The position numbers and the translations under genes were made by a program. Below are positions 25,138-33,729 of a DNA stretch of 53,300 bases, in pieces. A model generated the notes under the pieces. It was not told the origin of the DNA, searched no databases, and saw only the letters and a program-made list of their open reading frames with translations. Position 1 is the stretch's first letter. Each line of letters opens with the position of its first letter. Source of the stretch: Alphaproteobacteria bacterium (GTDB taxonomy: Bacteria; Pseudomonadota; Alphaproteobacteria; Micropepsales; Micropepsaceae); NCBI GenBank assembly GCA_023259375.1, contig JAHFQC010000012.1:1-53300 (forward strand), read 5' to 3'.

Positions 25138-26049
25138 CTACTTATCCGACCTCACCCAACCATCGATCAGATGCCATGCGATGGCGCTTTTGATTGGGCC
25201 GCGGCGGGCTTCGATCTGGCCTTCGAGCAGTGCCCGGGCCTGGTCACGCGTGTACCAGACCGCATCGGCAATTTCGGTGGGATCGAGTTTGAGCGCGTCG
25301 CCTTCGGCTTCGGCATAGCAGCCCATCATCAGGGCGGCGGGGAACGGCCACGGTTGGCTGGCGAAATAGCGGACGTTGCCGACGATGATGCCAGCCTCTT
25401 CGTGCAGTTCGCGGCGCACCGCTTCTTCGATGCTTTCGCCCGGCTCCATGAACCCGGCGAGGCAGGAATAAAAATCCGGCGTCCAATTGACGTTACGCGC
25501 CAGGAGGCAGCGCTCACCACAGGTCGCCAGCATGATCACGGCCGGATCGGTGCGCGGGAAATGCTCCGTGCCGCACAACGGGCAGACCCGCTTGGTGCCG
25601 GCGTCGGCGGTTTCAGTCTTGGCGCCGCAGCGGGCGCAGAAGCCGTTGCGGCTGTGCCACTCGATCATGCCCTTGGCCTGGGACAAGATCGCGAGATCCT
25701 TCCGCCGCAAGATCAGCGACGAGGTACGTAGGTCGCGGAACTCGCCAAAGGATTTCAGCACCTCCGGCGCGTCAGGGCTGGCCGTCACGTCGAACGCGAA
25801 CACCGCCCGGCCTTCGCCGAGGTCAGCCTCCTCAAGCCCCAGGAACACCATCACGCCCAAGGGGGTCACCAGGGTCTGGGCGACCTCCAGCGGCACCGCG
25901 GCGGCTTTGAGCACCGGCGACCCGGTCACCAGCACCTGGCCTTGCCAAAGCGGCAGTATCCGAGCCCCCACCAGCCGTTGGGCCACCCAGTCGGGATCGC
26001 TCCGCTTGTCCGAGCGGCGGTCGAGGGGACTTCCAGTGAACGGCAGCAT
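25138..26049 (-). CDS. nudC: NAD(+) diphosphatase, Nudix family
   Basis: The protein has 303 residues from the ATG at 26049; a GTG at 26061 is possible. An N-terminal domain precedes a zinc ribbon (FCARCGAKTE ... CPLCGTEHFPRTDP), then the Nudix box GFMEPGESIEEAVRRELHEE-AGI and the NADH-specific SQPWPFPAALMMG. It cleaves NAD(H) to NMN(H) and AMP and can remove NAD caps from RNA. It is divergent from the SRP RNA, with 256 bases between. Confidence 0.95.
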   Translation of the reverse strand: MLPFTGSPLDRRSDKRSDPDWVAQRLVGARILPLWQGQVLVTGSPVLKAAAVPLEVAQTLVTPLGVMVFLGLEEADLGEGRAVFAFDVTASPDAPEVLKSFGEFRDLRTSSLILRRKDLAILSQAKGMIEWHSRNGFCARCGAKTETADAGTKRVCPLCGTEHFPRTDPAVIMLATCGERCLLARNVNWTPDFYSCLAGFMEPGESIEEAVRRELHEEAGIIVGNVRYFASQPWPFPAALMMGCYAEAEGDALKLDPTEIADAVWYTRDQARALLEGQIEARRGPIKSAIAWHLIDGWVRSDK

Positions 26050-26305
26050 GGGAACTAACACCTTTCCCGACCTGGATTATCGTCCGGGCTGGCCTTCGGC
26101 AACGGCAATCTGTCCCGGACTGCGGGAACTGGCTGGGAGGGGACACCCGGTCGGGTCTGGAACAGGTGAGACGGTCAAGAAAATAAGCGCCAGCTTGGCC
26201 GAACGCGTCCGCATACGAGCGCCGTAACGGCCCAGGCCAACCCGCCAACAGCTTCATATCAAACGGCGACTCGCAATCTGCCGCGAGGGGCTCTATATCC
26301 GTTTC

Positions 26306-26397
26306 GGGAACCGGTGGCGGACGGAACGCTCGCCAACCCGGTCAGGTCCGGAAGGAAGCAGCCGTAACGAATCCGGTCCGGGTCGTCGCCGGTTCCC
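26306..26397 (+). ncRNA. ffs: Small signal recognition particle RNA (4.5S type)
   Basis: The ends GGGAACCGGTGGCG and GCCGGTTCCC pair into a long hairpin. The tip carries the universally conserved Ffh-binding sequence AGGTCCGGAAGGAAGCAGC with a GGAA tetraloop. Its length of about 92 bases matches the alphaproteobacterial small SRP RNA. TATATC at 26294-26299 lies at the right distance for a -10 box; the -35 is weak. It stands 19 bases before dnaX, a common gene order. Ends may differ by a few bases. Confidence 0.93.
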
Positions 26398-26416
26398 ACC
26401 TATTTCCAGGGCGAGC

Positions 26417-28186
26417 ATGGACGACAGCGAAACCCCATCGTTAGGTCTTGGCCCGGCGCCCGGCGCACCCGCGGCGGCGACTGGCGACTACAAGGTCCTG
26501 GCCCGCAAATACCGCCCTTCCGACTTCACCGGACTGATCGGCCAGGAAGCTCTGGTCCGAACACTGTCCAATGCGTTTGCCACCGGCCGCATCGCCCATG
26601 CCTTCATGCTGACCGGCGTGCGCGGGGTGGGCAAAACCACCACCGCCCGCATCATCGCCCGGGCGCTGAATTGCATCGGACCGGACGGCAAGCGGACCGA
26701 GCCGACCATCCACCCTTGCGGGGAATGCGAACCTTGCCGGGCGATTGCCGAATCCCGTCATGTTGATGTCCAGGAGATGGACGCTGCCTCTCGCACCGGC
26801 ATCGACGACGTGCGCGAGATCATCGAGGGCGTGCGCTACGCCCCGGCCAGCGCGCGCTACAAGGTCTACATCATCGACGAAGTCCACATGCTGTCGAAGC
26901 AGGCCTTCAACGGTCTGCTCAAGACCCTGGAAGAGCCTCCGCCGCATGTGAAATTCGTCTTCGCCACCACCGAAATCCGCAAAGTGCCGGTGACCGTGCT
27001 GTCGCGCTGCCAGCGCTTCGACCTACGCCGGGTCGAGACGGCGGAACTGGTCAAGCACCTCGCCAATATCGCCGGTCAGGAAGGCGTGCGGATCGAAGAC
27101 CCGGCGCTGGCGCTGGTCGCCCGTGCCGCCGAAGGCTCGGTGCGCGATTCGCTGTCGCTGCTCGATCAGGCGATTGCCCACGGCACCGAAGAGGTGATCA
27201 CGGCGGATGTCATTCGCGGCATGCTGGGTCTGGCCGATCGCGGCCGGGTGCTCGATCTGTACGAGAAAGTGATGGGTGGCGAGATCGCCGTCGCGCTGAC
27301 AAGCCTTGGCGAACTTTACGATCGCGGCGCCGATCCGCTGGCGGTGATGCAGGATCTTTTGGAGATCACGCATTTCCTCACCCGCATCAAAGTGGCGCCC
27401 GGCGCCGAAGGCTTCTTCGACGGCGCCTCCTCGGAAGCCAAACGCGCCGCCGAAATGGCGGCCAAGCTCACGGTGCCGTCGCTGACGCGCGCCTGGACCA
27501 TGCTGTTGAAAGGCCTGTTCGAGGTGCGCGATGCCGCCCGCCCGATGCAGGCGCTGGAAATGGCACTGATCCGCCTCGCTTACGCCGCCGATCTGCCGCC
27601 GGCCGACAAACTGGTGCGCGATCTGATGGACGGCAATGCCGCGCCTCGTACGCCTGCGCCGCACGCGCCGGCCCCCGGTGGCGCCCCTTCCGGTAATGGT
27701 CCGCGTATGGCCGTGACCAACGAGCGTCCGGTCGCCATGGCGGCCCCTCAGCCGGTTGCGGTGACGGGCGAAGGCCCGGTGTTCCGTTCGCTGGAAGAGA
27801 TCGCCGCCTTTGCCAACGAGCGTGGTGCGCGTCTTCTCAAGGTGAACATCGAAAACGATATGCACTTGGTGCGGCTGGAGCCTGGCATTCTCGAATTTCG
27901 CCCCAGCGAACGCGCCCCGCGCACGCTTGCCGCCGATCTGTCGCAGAAGCTGAAGGACTGGACCGGCCAGCGTTGGGCGGTGACGGTGGTGCGCGACGGC
28001 GGGGCGCTGACCATCGCCCAGCAGAAACAGGCGGCCAAACAGGCGCGGGTCGAACGCGTGCTGCAGCAACCTTTGGTGCGCGCGGTGATGGACCGTTTCC
28101 CCGGCGCCGAAATCGTCGCTGTCCGTGACGTGGTGTCCGAAGCGGCCGAAATCGAAGTGCCGATGCCGGAAAGCGACGACGATTAA
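26417..28186 (+). CDS. dnaX: DNA polymerase III subunit gamma/tau
   Basis: The 589-residue protein has a clamp-loader AAA+ module with Walker [13 protein letters not shown] (Lys73), a zinc module whose cysteines are in NCIGPDGK and [28 protein letters not shown] (Walker B) and the sensor region [20 protein letters not shown]. The later part carries the conserved [14 protein letters not shown] and a C-terminal tau-like domain beginning at [19 protein letters not shown]. An Ala/Pro-rich linker spans about 410-450. I saw no A-rich slippery heptamer, so a programmed frameshift to gamma is not suggested. AGGGCGAG precedes the ATG. Confidence 0.96.
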   Translation: MDDSETPSLGLGPAPGAPAAATGDYKVLARKYRPSDFTGLIGQEALVRTLSNAFATGRIAHAFMLTGVRGVGKTTTARIIARALNCIGPDGKRTEPTIHPCGECEPCRAIAESRHVDVQEMDAASRTGIDDVREIIEGVRYAPASARYKVYIIDEVHMLSKQAFNGLLKTLEEPPPHVKFVFATTEIRKVPVTVLSRCQRFDLRRVETAELVKHLANIAGQEGVRIEDPALALVARAAEGSVRDSLSLLDQAIAHGTEEVITADVIRGMLGLADRGRVLDLYEKVMGGEIAVALTSLGELYDRGADPLAVMQDLLEITHFLTRIKVAPGAEGFFDGASSEAKRAAEMAAKLTVPSLTRAWTMLLKGLFEVRDAARPMQALEMALIRLAYAADLPPADKLVRDLMDGNAAPRTPAPHAPAPGGAPSGNGPRMAVTNERPVAMAAPQPVAVTGEGPVFRSLEEIAAFANERGARLLKVNIENDMHLVRLEPGILEFRPSERAPRTLAADLSQKLKDWTGQRWAVTVVRDGGALTIAQQKQAAKQARVERVLQQPLVRAVMDRFPGAEIVAVRDVVSEAAEIEVPMPESDDD

Positions 28187-28228
28187 GCGCAACCCGAAAA
28201 GTGTTTGCGGTTTTCGGACCAGTTGCGC
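28187..28228. repeat. Nested palindromic intergenic repeat, copy 3
   Basis: The outer arms GCGCAAC (28187-28193) and GTTGCGC (28222-28228) enclose CCGAAAA (28194-28200) and TTTTCGG (28211-28217). It begins at the base after the dnaX stop. It sits in the dnaX-recR gap, where ybaB is normally found. Confidence 0.7.
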
Positions 28229-28284
28229 GCTTAACAAAAGATGCTGGATCACTATCCGGCATCGCAGCTGCGGATAGTGATTCA

Positions 28285-28881
28285 GTGTCTACCATCGGCC
28301 CCGAAATCGAACGGCTGATCCAACTCCTGGCGAAGCTGCCGGGGCTGGGACCGCGCTCGGCGCGCCGTGCCGCGCTTGATCTTTTGAAGAAGCGCGAAGT
28401 CTTGATGGAGCCGCTGGCACTCGCTCTTACGGACGCTGCGCGTGCGATAAAAACCTGCGAGATTTGCGGCAACCTCGATACCGCCAGTCCGTGTGCGCTG
28501 TGCTGCGATCCGCGCCGCGAATCCCGCGTCTTGTGTGTGGTCGAAGATGTTGCCGATTTGTGGGCGCTGGAACGGGCGGGCGTGTTCAAGGGCCGCTATC
28601 ACGTGCTCGGCGGCGCCCTGTCGGCACTCGACGGCATTACGCCGGAACGGCTGAACGTCGGTTCGCTGATCGATCGCGCCAAACAAGGCGTCGAGGAAAT
28701 CATCCTCGCCATGAATGCGACGGTCGAAGGCCAGACCACGGCGCATTATCTGCTCGACGCGCTGGCCGATACCAACGTCAAAGTCACCCGGCTGGCGCAT
28801 GGCGTGCCGGTCGGCGGCGAACTCGATTATCTCGATGAAGGAACGCTGTCGGCCGCCTTCAAGGCGCGCCGCTCGCTGTAA
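28285..28881 (+). CDS. recR: Recombination mediator protein RecR
   Basis: The protein has 198 residues if begun at GTG 28285 (then [20 protein letters not shown]), which fits RecR length and start; the open frame runs 28 codons further up with no family similarity. Features are a helix-hairpin-helix ([20 protein letters not shown]), a four-cysteine zinc finger (CEICGNLD ... CALCCD), a Toprim region ([33 protein letters not shown]) and the Walker-like C-terminus [20 protein letters not shown]. With RecO it loads RecA at gaps. It lies 98 bases after dnaX. Confidence 0.94.
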   Translation: MSTIGPEIERLIQLLAKLPGLGPRSARRAALDLLKKREVLMEPLALALTDAARAIKTCEICGNLDTASPCALCCDPRRESRVLCVVEDVADLWALERAGVFKGRYHVLGGALSALDGITPERLNVGSLIDRAKQGVEEIILAMNATVEGQTTAHYLLDALADTNVKVTRLAHGVPVGGELDYLDEGTLSAAFKARRSL

Positions 28882-28891
28882 GGGGATGCGC

Positions 28892-29935
28892 ATGCGCTGG
28901 TACGGTCTTGTCGGACTTCTGTTGATCGCTCCGGCCTCTGCGGAATTTTCCGACAGCGACGCCGCCGCGATGGCCGTCGCCTCTCCAGCGGTGACGCAGT
29001 CACTCAAAACCATCGAAACGACGATCGCCGTACTGCCTGACGGCCTGCGTGCACCGACCCGTGACGGATTGCTGGTGACCGACACCTGCATCGCCTACCG
29101 CAAGGCCGAAACCGACGCGACGCGCCGTGCCGTAGTGGACGAACTGGTACGTCAGGGTTTGGTGACCGACGCGGCCGCGGCGACGCGCAGTCTCTATGGC
29201 TATCCGGTCAAGACCGACGGTACTTGCGTGCACACTGCGGCGCCGTTTCTCGCAACGCCGGGCAGCGAAGAAGACAGCCATCATTCCTGGCCCGGCGGAT
29301 TGGCCGATCACATCGCGTTCAATCTCCACGTCGCCCACGATTTGGCGGCACGCTACGGCGCCGTCACCGGCAACCCGAACGCCTACGACCGTGGCACGCT
29401 CGATGCGGCAGTGCTGTGGCACGATTGGGCCAAGCGGCTGGTGCTGCATTGGAGCGACAAGGGCGTCGTCTCCTATGAATCGACCATCGGCGGAACCTCG
29501 TCGCATCATGTGATCGGGCTTGCCGAAGCGATGGCGCGCGGGCTTCCCGCGGAAGAGGTGATGGTCCAGGTTTGCGCGCATCAGGCGCCGTCGAACGATC
29601 ATGATGCCAAAGTCATCGGCTGGATCCGCGCCGCCGCGATCATCACCCGCATCGATCCGGTCGCGCGGGGCTATTTGAAATCCGCTTCCGGCGGCTACAC
29701 GCTCACCGTCCGTCCCGAGTGCCGCATCCACAATCTGTCGGATGGCAACTGGGTTTATGCCGTTCCGGCGGCGCAGCATGCCAAGGCCATCATCGCGCGC
29801 CTTGCGCCGCAAGCCGGTCACAAGGACGACCGCCACTTTCTGGAACAAGCGCTCAGTTATTACGGCGGCGAACGCTTCGACCTTTTGAGCGACGCCGAAG
29901 CCCTCAAACTTCTGCGGGAATTGCCGAAGAAATAA
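28892..29935 (+). CDS. Secreted HD-superfamily protein of unknown function
   Basis: The protein has 347 residues. The start is ATG 28892, six bases after AGGGG; the ATG at 28886 abuts that ribosome site and a longer frame into recR is spurious. A short signal peptide (MRWYGLVGLLLIAPASA) suggests export. The central region has the ordered metal ligands of an HD phosphohydrolase: His140 (WPGGLADH), His177-Asp178 (LWHDWAKRL), His205/206 (GTSSHHVIG), His230 (CAHQAP) and Asp255 (TRID). Two cysteines (TDTC, TC) lie before the domain. HD enzymes usually act on cytoplasmic nucleotides, so an exported one is notable; substrate unknown. It lies 10 bases after recR and should be co-expressed. Confidence 0.8.
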   Translation: MRWYGLVGLLLIAPASAEFSDSDAAAMAVASPAVTQSLKTIETTIAVLPDGLRAPTRDGLLVTDTCIAYRKAETDATRRAVVDELVRQGLVTDAAAATRSLYGYPVKTDGTCVHTAAPFLATPGSEEDSHHSWPGGLADHIAFNLHVAHDLAARYGAVTGNPNAYDRGTLDAAVLWHDWAKRLVLHWSDKGVVSYESTIGGTSSHHVIGLAEAMARGLPAEEVMVQVCAHQAPSNDHDAKVIGWIRAAAIITRIDPVARGYLKSASGGYTLTVRPECRIHNLSDGNWVYAVPAAQHAKAIIARLAPQAGHKDDRHFLEQALSYYGGERFDLLSDAEALKLLRELPKK

Positions 29936-29974
29936 GTCGGCGGATTTCCAACCGGCTTTGGTGATTTGCCAGGA

Positions 29975-31369
29975 TCAGCCTTCTGCTTCCGTCTCGTTCT
30001 CGGCAAGCCCGAGCAGAGCTTGCGCTTCGCTGCCCGGCATGCCTTCCACTTCGCGCAATTTGCGGCTCATCACATTGGTTCTTGTGCCAAGCCGGTCGAC
30101 GGTGTTGGTGGCAGCGTTGAGCTGCTTTTTCAGCGTCTCGACCACTTTGCCGTGGCTGGCAAATTCGGTCTGCACAGCGCCCAGAAGCTTCCACACTTCG
30201 CCCGAGCGCGCCTGCAGTGCTTGAGTCCGGAACCCCATGGCGAAGGCCGACAGCAGCGCAGAAAGTGTCGTGGGACCGGCAATGGTGACGTGGAAGTCGC
30301 GCTGGATTAATTCGATCAGGCCCTGCCGGCGCGCCATTTCGGCAAACAGCCCTTCGGTCGGCAGGAAGAGAATGCCGTAATCGGTGGTGTGGGGCGGGCA
30401 GATGTATTTGTCGTGAATGTCCTTGGCGCAGGCTTTGACGCGCAGTTCCAGGGCGTCGCCGGCCACTTTCACTGCTTCGATATCGCCGCGCTCGGAGGCG
30501 TCTACCAAGCGCAGATAGTCCTCCTGCGGGAACTTGGAGTCGATCGGCATCAGGATTTCGTCGTTGGCGTCGCGCCCCGGCAGGCGGATGGCGAATTCGA
30601 CCCGCTCCTTCGAGTCGGGTTTGATCAGCGTGTTGGTGGCGTATTGGCTGGGCACCAGGAATTGATCGAGCAGCATGCCGAGCTGCACTTCGCCCAAGAT
30701 GCCGCGCGTCTTGACGTTCGACAGCACTTTTTTTAGATCGCCGACGCCGGTCGCCAGGGTTTGCATCTCGCCAAGGCCCTGATGCACGCGCTCAAGCTGT
30801 TCGGTCACGGTGCGGAACGATTCGCCGAGGCGCTTTTCGAGTTCGGTCTGCAGTTTTTCGTCGACGGTCCGGCGCATCTCGTCGAGCTTCTCGGAATTTT
30901 CGCGGCGCAGCGCATCGAGGCGTCCTTCGACCGTCTGGCGCAGCGCTTCGGCCGCCGCCGCCTGTTTCTCGGTGAGCGCCTTCAGTTCCGTCACCACCGT
31001 ATCAAGGCGTTCCTTCTGATGCTCGCCGAGGCCTTTGAGGTTGGCGGTCAGCATCTCGGTGGTCTGGGCGAAACTGGCGGCGAGGGCTTCGCGGGTGTCG
31101 CGCGCGGCATTCATCTGCTGGCTCGCGGCGGTGTCGAGCTTGGCTTCGGTCGCGGTCTGAAAATCCTTGATCAGGCCGCGGATTTCTTCACGCGAGGCGC
31201 GCGCTTGTTCGGCGCTGTCGGCGCGGATGCGGTCGGCTTCGGTACGCACCGTTGCCGCGATGGTGTCGTCCGGCTTGGGTTTGCGGACGAGAACAACCAG
31301 AGCGGCCGCCGCCGCCACCAAAGCGACGCCGAGCGTCAGAACCTGCAACATCAATGAAAGCGAATCCAT
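29975..31369 (-). CDS. rmuC: RmuC family DNA recombination protein
   Basis: The 464-residue protein has an N-terminal membrane helix (LMLQVLTLGVALVAAAAALV), about 170 residues of coiled coil (for example LTEKQAAAAEALRQTVEGRL), and the RmuC nuclease-like domain: VLSNVKTRGILGEVQLGMLL, VEFAIRLPGRDANDEILMPI, DSKFPQEDYLRLVDA and YGILFLPTEGLFAEMARRQG. The family limits recombination between short inverted repeats. It is convergent with the HD gene. The fucosidase gene lies 45 bases downstream on the same strand. Confidence 0.94.
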   Translation of the reverse strand: MDSLSLMLQVLTLGVALVAAAAALVVLVRKPKPDDTIAATVRTEADRIRADSAEQARASREEIRGLIKDFQTATEAKLDTAASQQMNAARDTREALAASFAQTTEMLTANLKGLGEHQKERLDTVVTELKALTEKQAAAAEALRQTVEGRLDALRRENSEKLDEMRRTVDEKLQTELEKRLGESFRTVTEQLERVHQGLGEMQTLATGVGDLKKVLSNVKTRGILGEVQLGMLLDQFLVPSQYATNTLIKPDSKERVEFAIRLPGRDANDEILMPIDSKFPQEDYLRLVDASERGDIEAVKVAGDALELRVKACAKDIHDKYICPPHTTDYGILFLPTEGLFAEMARRQGLIELIQRDFHVTIAGPTTLSALLSAFAMGFRTQALQARSGEVWKLLGAVQTEFASHGKVVETLKKQLNAATNTVDRLGTRTNVMSRKLREVEGMPGSEAQALLGLAENETEAEG

Positions 31370-31414
31370 GGGCCGAATCTTTTGGGAACCAGCCCATGGT
31401 ACTCCATTACTGGG

Positions 31415-33046
31415 TTATGCGATCCCCTTGCCGCGGATCTTCAGAGCGACGCCGAAATCATGGTTGGCCGCGGCAGGGATGCTGACCACCAGTCCGGCGC
31501 CGGTTTTGCGGAAGGAAAGCGGTGCCGAAGAACCAACCATCTCCACACGTTCGACCGCGGCGCCCTTGAGCGCGGCGATAGTCACCGTGTCCCCCGGCTT
31601 GCCAAGGGTGATCGCATAAAGCGCGCCCGCTTTGGTGGTGAAGCGGATATCGGCGGCCGAGAACGAGTTCAGTTTGCCTTCGCCGAAGGCGCCGCCGCCG
31701 ACTTGGGTCGGACCTTCGCCCGCCACTTTCCATGGCCGCGTGCCGTAGATCGCCTCCGAGAACCGGCCCATCCAGCCGGCAACGCCTTCGACGATGGCGG
31801 TTTCCTTTTCGTCGATGGTGCCGTCGCGCCGCACCGGCACGCTGAGCAGCAGATTGCCATTCTTGGCAACGATATCGCAGAGGAAATGCACCACCAGATC
31901 GGCGCTCTTGTAGCCGTTCTTCTCGTAGAGCGGGCGGCTGTAATGCCAGTCGCCGATGCAGGTGTCGGTCTGCCAGGGATGGGCTGCGATCTCGCCATGC
32001 AAGCCGCGTTCGGTATCTTCGACCAGAGCGGCGCGGCGTTCTTCCGGCAGGAATTTGGCGTTGATCACCACGTCCGGCTGGCCGTGCCATTTCACCGCGG
32101 AATTGTAGTAGTGGGCGGCGATGTCGAGCCCCGCCTGGCCGAGCGGCAGTCCGGTGTTGTCGAAATAGAGCAGATCGGGCTGATAGGAATCGATCAGATC
32201 CTTGCAGCGCAGGAACCAGCGCCGCGTGAACGCGGGATTGGCGGCGGGCGGGTTTTCGTCCCAGACGCGGTCATGGGCTTCATGCCATTGTTGCGCCGCC
32301 TTCATGTCGGTGAAGCCGTCGGGCAGCGGCATCACACGGCCGCAGTACAGATCCTGCGGATCGAGGCCTTCCCACCATTTGCCTTTGCCGTCGGCCTTGG
32401 TGAGCTTGAAGGCGTCATAGCGCTGACCGCGGCGCGGCCCTTCGGGATCGTAGCCGTAAGCGACCTGGAACCAGTGCCAGGCATGCGCCGAGTGGTTGGA
32501 GACGCCGAACTTCAGGCCGCGCGCCCGCGCCGCTTTAGCCCACATCCCGATCAGATCGCGCTTGGGTCCGACGCGGGTGGCGTTCCAGTCGTGGAACTTG
32601 GAGGCATAGGTGTCGAAATTGTCGTGGTGGTTGGCGAGCGCCACGAAGTATTTCGCGCCGGCCTTGGCATAGAGATCGAGCAAGGCGTCGGGATCGAATT
32701 TTTCCGCCGTCCACGAGCCGATCACGTCGATAAAGCCGCTGTCGGCGGGATGGCCGTAATGCGTCAGGTGGTGTTGATATTGAGGCTGCTCCTGCAGATA
32801 CATGTTGCGGGCATACCAGTCGCCATCTTCGGCGGCGCATTGCGGACCCCAATGGGCCCAGATGCCGAATTTGGCGTCACGAAACCACTCGGGCGCCTTG
32901 TAGCCGGCGATCAGCGAATTCCACTCCGCCGCGAACGGACCGGGAGTACCCTCCGCCAGTCCCGCGGCGTACGCGCTTTTCGGCAGTCCTGCCGCCAAGC
33001 CGAGGCTGGCAGCGGCCTGAAACAGCCGCCGTTTGCTGATGTCCAT
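31415..33046 (-). CDS. Alpha-L-fucosidase, glycoside hydrolase family 29
   Basis: The protein has 543 residues from the ATG at 33046, which has GGAGG five bases upstream; GTG 33061 is less likely. The leader DISKRRLFQAAASLGLAAGL resembles a twin-arginine (Tat) signal. The GH29 barrel shows WFRDAKFGIWAHWGPQCAAE, NHHDNFDTYASKFHDWNATR, KRDLIGMWAKAARARGLKFG and LLYFDNTGLPLG, where the Asp is the expected nucleophile. A C-terminal beta domain follows. It should release fucose from glycans in the periplasm. No sugar transporter or fucose pathway is nearby. Confidence 0.9.
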   Translation of the reverse strand: MDISKRRLFQAAASLGLAAGLPKSAYAAGLAEGTPGPFAAEWNSLIAGYKAPEWFRDAKFGIWAHWGPQCAAEDGDWYARNMYLQEQPQYQHHLTHYGHPADSGFIDVIGSWTAEKFDPDALLDLYAKAGAKYFVALANHHDNFDTYASKFHDWNATRVGPKRDLIGMWAKAARARGLKFGVSNHSAHAWHWFQVAYGYDPEGPRRGQRYDAFKLTKADGKGKWWEGLDPQDLYCGRVMPLPDGFTDMKAAQQWHEAHDRVWDENPPAANPAFTRRWFLRCKDLIDSYQPDLLYFDNTGLPLGQAGLDIAAHYYNSAVKWHGQPDVVINAKFLPEERRAALVEDTERGLHGEIAAHPWQTDTCIGDWHYSRPLYEKNGYKSADLVVHFLCDIVAKNGNLLLSVPVRRDGTIDEKETAIVEGVAGWMGRFSEAIYGTRPWKVAGEGPTQVGGGAFGEGKLNSFSAADIRFTTKAGALYAITLGKPGDTVTIAALKGAAVERVEMVGSSAPLSFRKTGAGLVVSIPAAANHDFGVALKIRGKGIA

Positions 33047-33157
33047 GATGTCCTCCCGCACGGAATGGTTTTCGTAATTCTCCTATTTGTATGACAATAA
33101 CGCAAGCGCGTTTCGCCCTCACTTGACCCATGCAAACCCCGCGCTTATCTGACGGCC

Positions 33158-33670
33158 ATGGCCAAACGCACCATCCTGACTGCGCCCGATCCCCGCCTCA
33201 AAGCGAAGGGCAAAGACGTCGCCAAAGTCGACGGCGAAATCCGTACCCTGATCGAGGATATGCTCGAAACCATGTACGACGCCGACGGCGTCGGGCTGGC
33301 CGCACCGCAGATCGGCGTCTCTCTCAATGTGGTGGTGATCGACGTCGCCCAGAAAGAGAACAAGAACGATCCCCAGGCCTTCATCAACCCGAAGATCGTG
33401 TGGGCGTCCGACGAGACCGCGAAATTCGAGGAAGGCTGCCTCTCCGTGCCCGATATCTGGGAAGAGGTGACGCGTTCGACCGCTATCAAGGTCGAATACA
33501 TGGACCGCGACGGCAAGCAGCAGACGCTGGAAGCCGACGGCTTCCTTGCCGATTGCCTGCAGCACGAACTCGATCATCTGAACGGCACCCTCTTCATCGA
33601 CCACCTGTCGCGCCTCAAGCGCACGATGGCGTTGAAGAAGCTGGAAAAGAAGAAGAAGGAACTGGCGTAA
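33158..33670 (+). CDS. def: Peptide deformylase
   Basis: The 170-residue enzyme has all three motifs: GVGLAAPQIG, EEGCLSVP (metal Cys) and QHELDHLNG (two metal His and catalytic Glu). It removes the formyl group from nascent proteins. The C-terminus is Lys-rich (KKLEKKKKELA). It leads def-fmt-truA. No strong ribosome site is visible before the ATG, and the divergent fucosidase gene shares the 111-base upstream gap. Confidence 0.97.
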   Translation: MAKRTILTAPDPRLKAKGKDVAKVDGEIRTLIEDMLETMYDADGVGLAAPQIGVSLNVVVIDVAQKENKNDPQAFINPKIVWASDETAKFEEGCLSVPDIWEEVTRSTAIKVEYMDRDGKQQTLEADGFLADCLQHELDHLNGTLFIDHLSRLKRTMALKKLEKKKKELA

Positions 33671-33678
33671 CTCTTTTC

Positions 33679-33717
33679 ACCTCCCCCCGTGGGGAGGTCC
33701 GAGCGCGCAGCGCTCGG
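33679..33717. repeat. Two perfect adjoining hairpins between def and fmt
   Basis: ACCTCCCC (33679-33686) pairs with GGGGAGGT (33691-33698) around CCGT. Directly after, CCGAGCGC (33699-33706) pairs with GCGCTCGG (33710-33717) around GCA. They end just before the GGGGGA ribosome site of fmt (ATG 33730). No T-run follows, so they could modulate fmt translation or mRNA stability, or be a dispersed repeat. Confidence 0.65.
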
Positions 33718-33729
33718 GGTGGGGGACCC

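Noticed and set aside
26417-28186. Programmed frameshift in dnaX giving a gamma form
   Set aside because: I found no A-rich slippery heptamer followed by a stem in the expected region.
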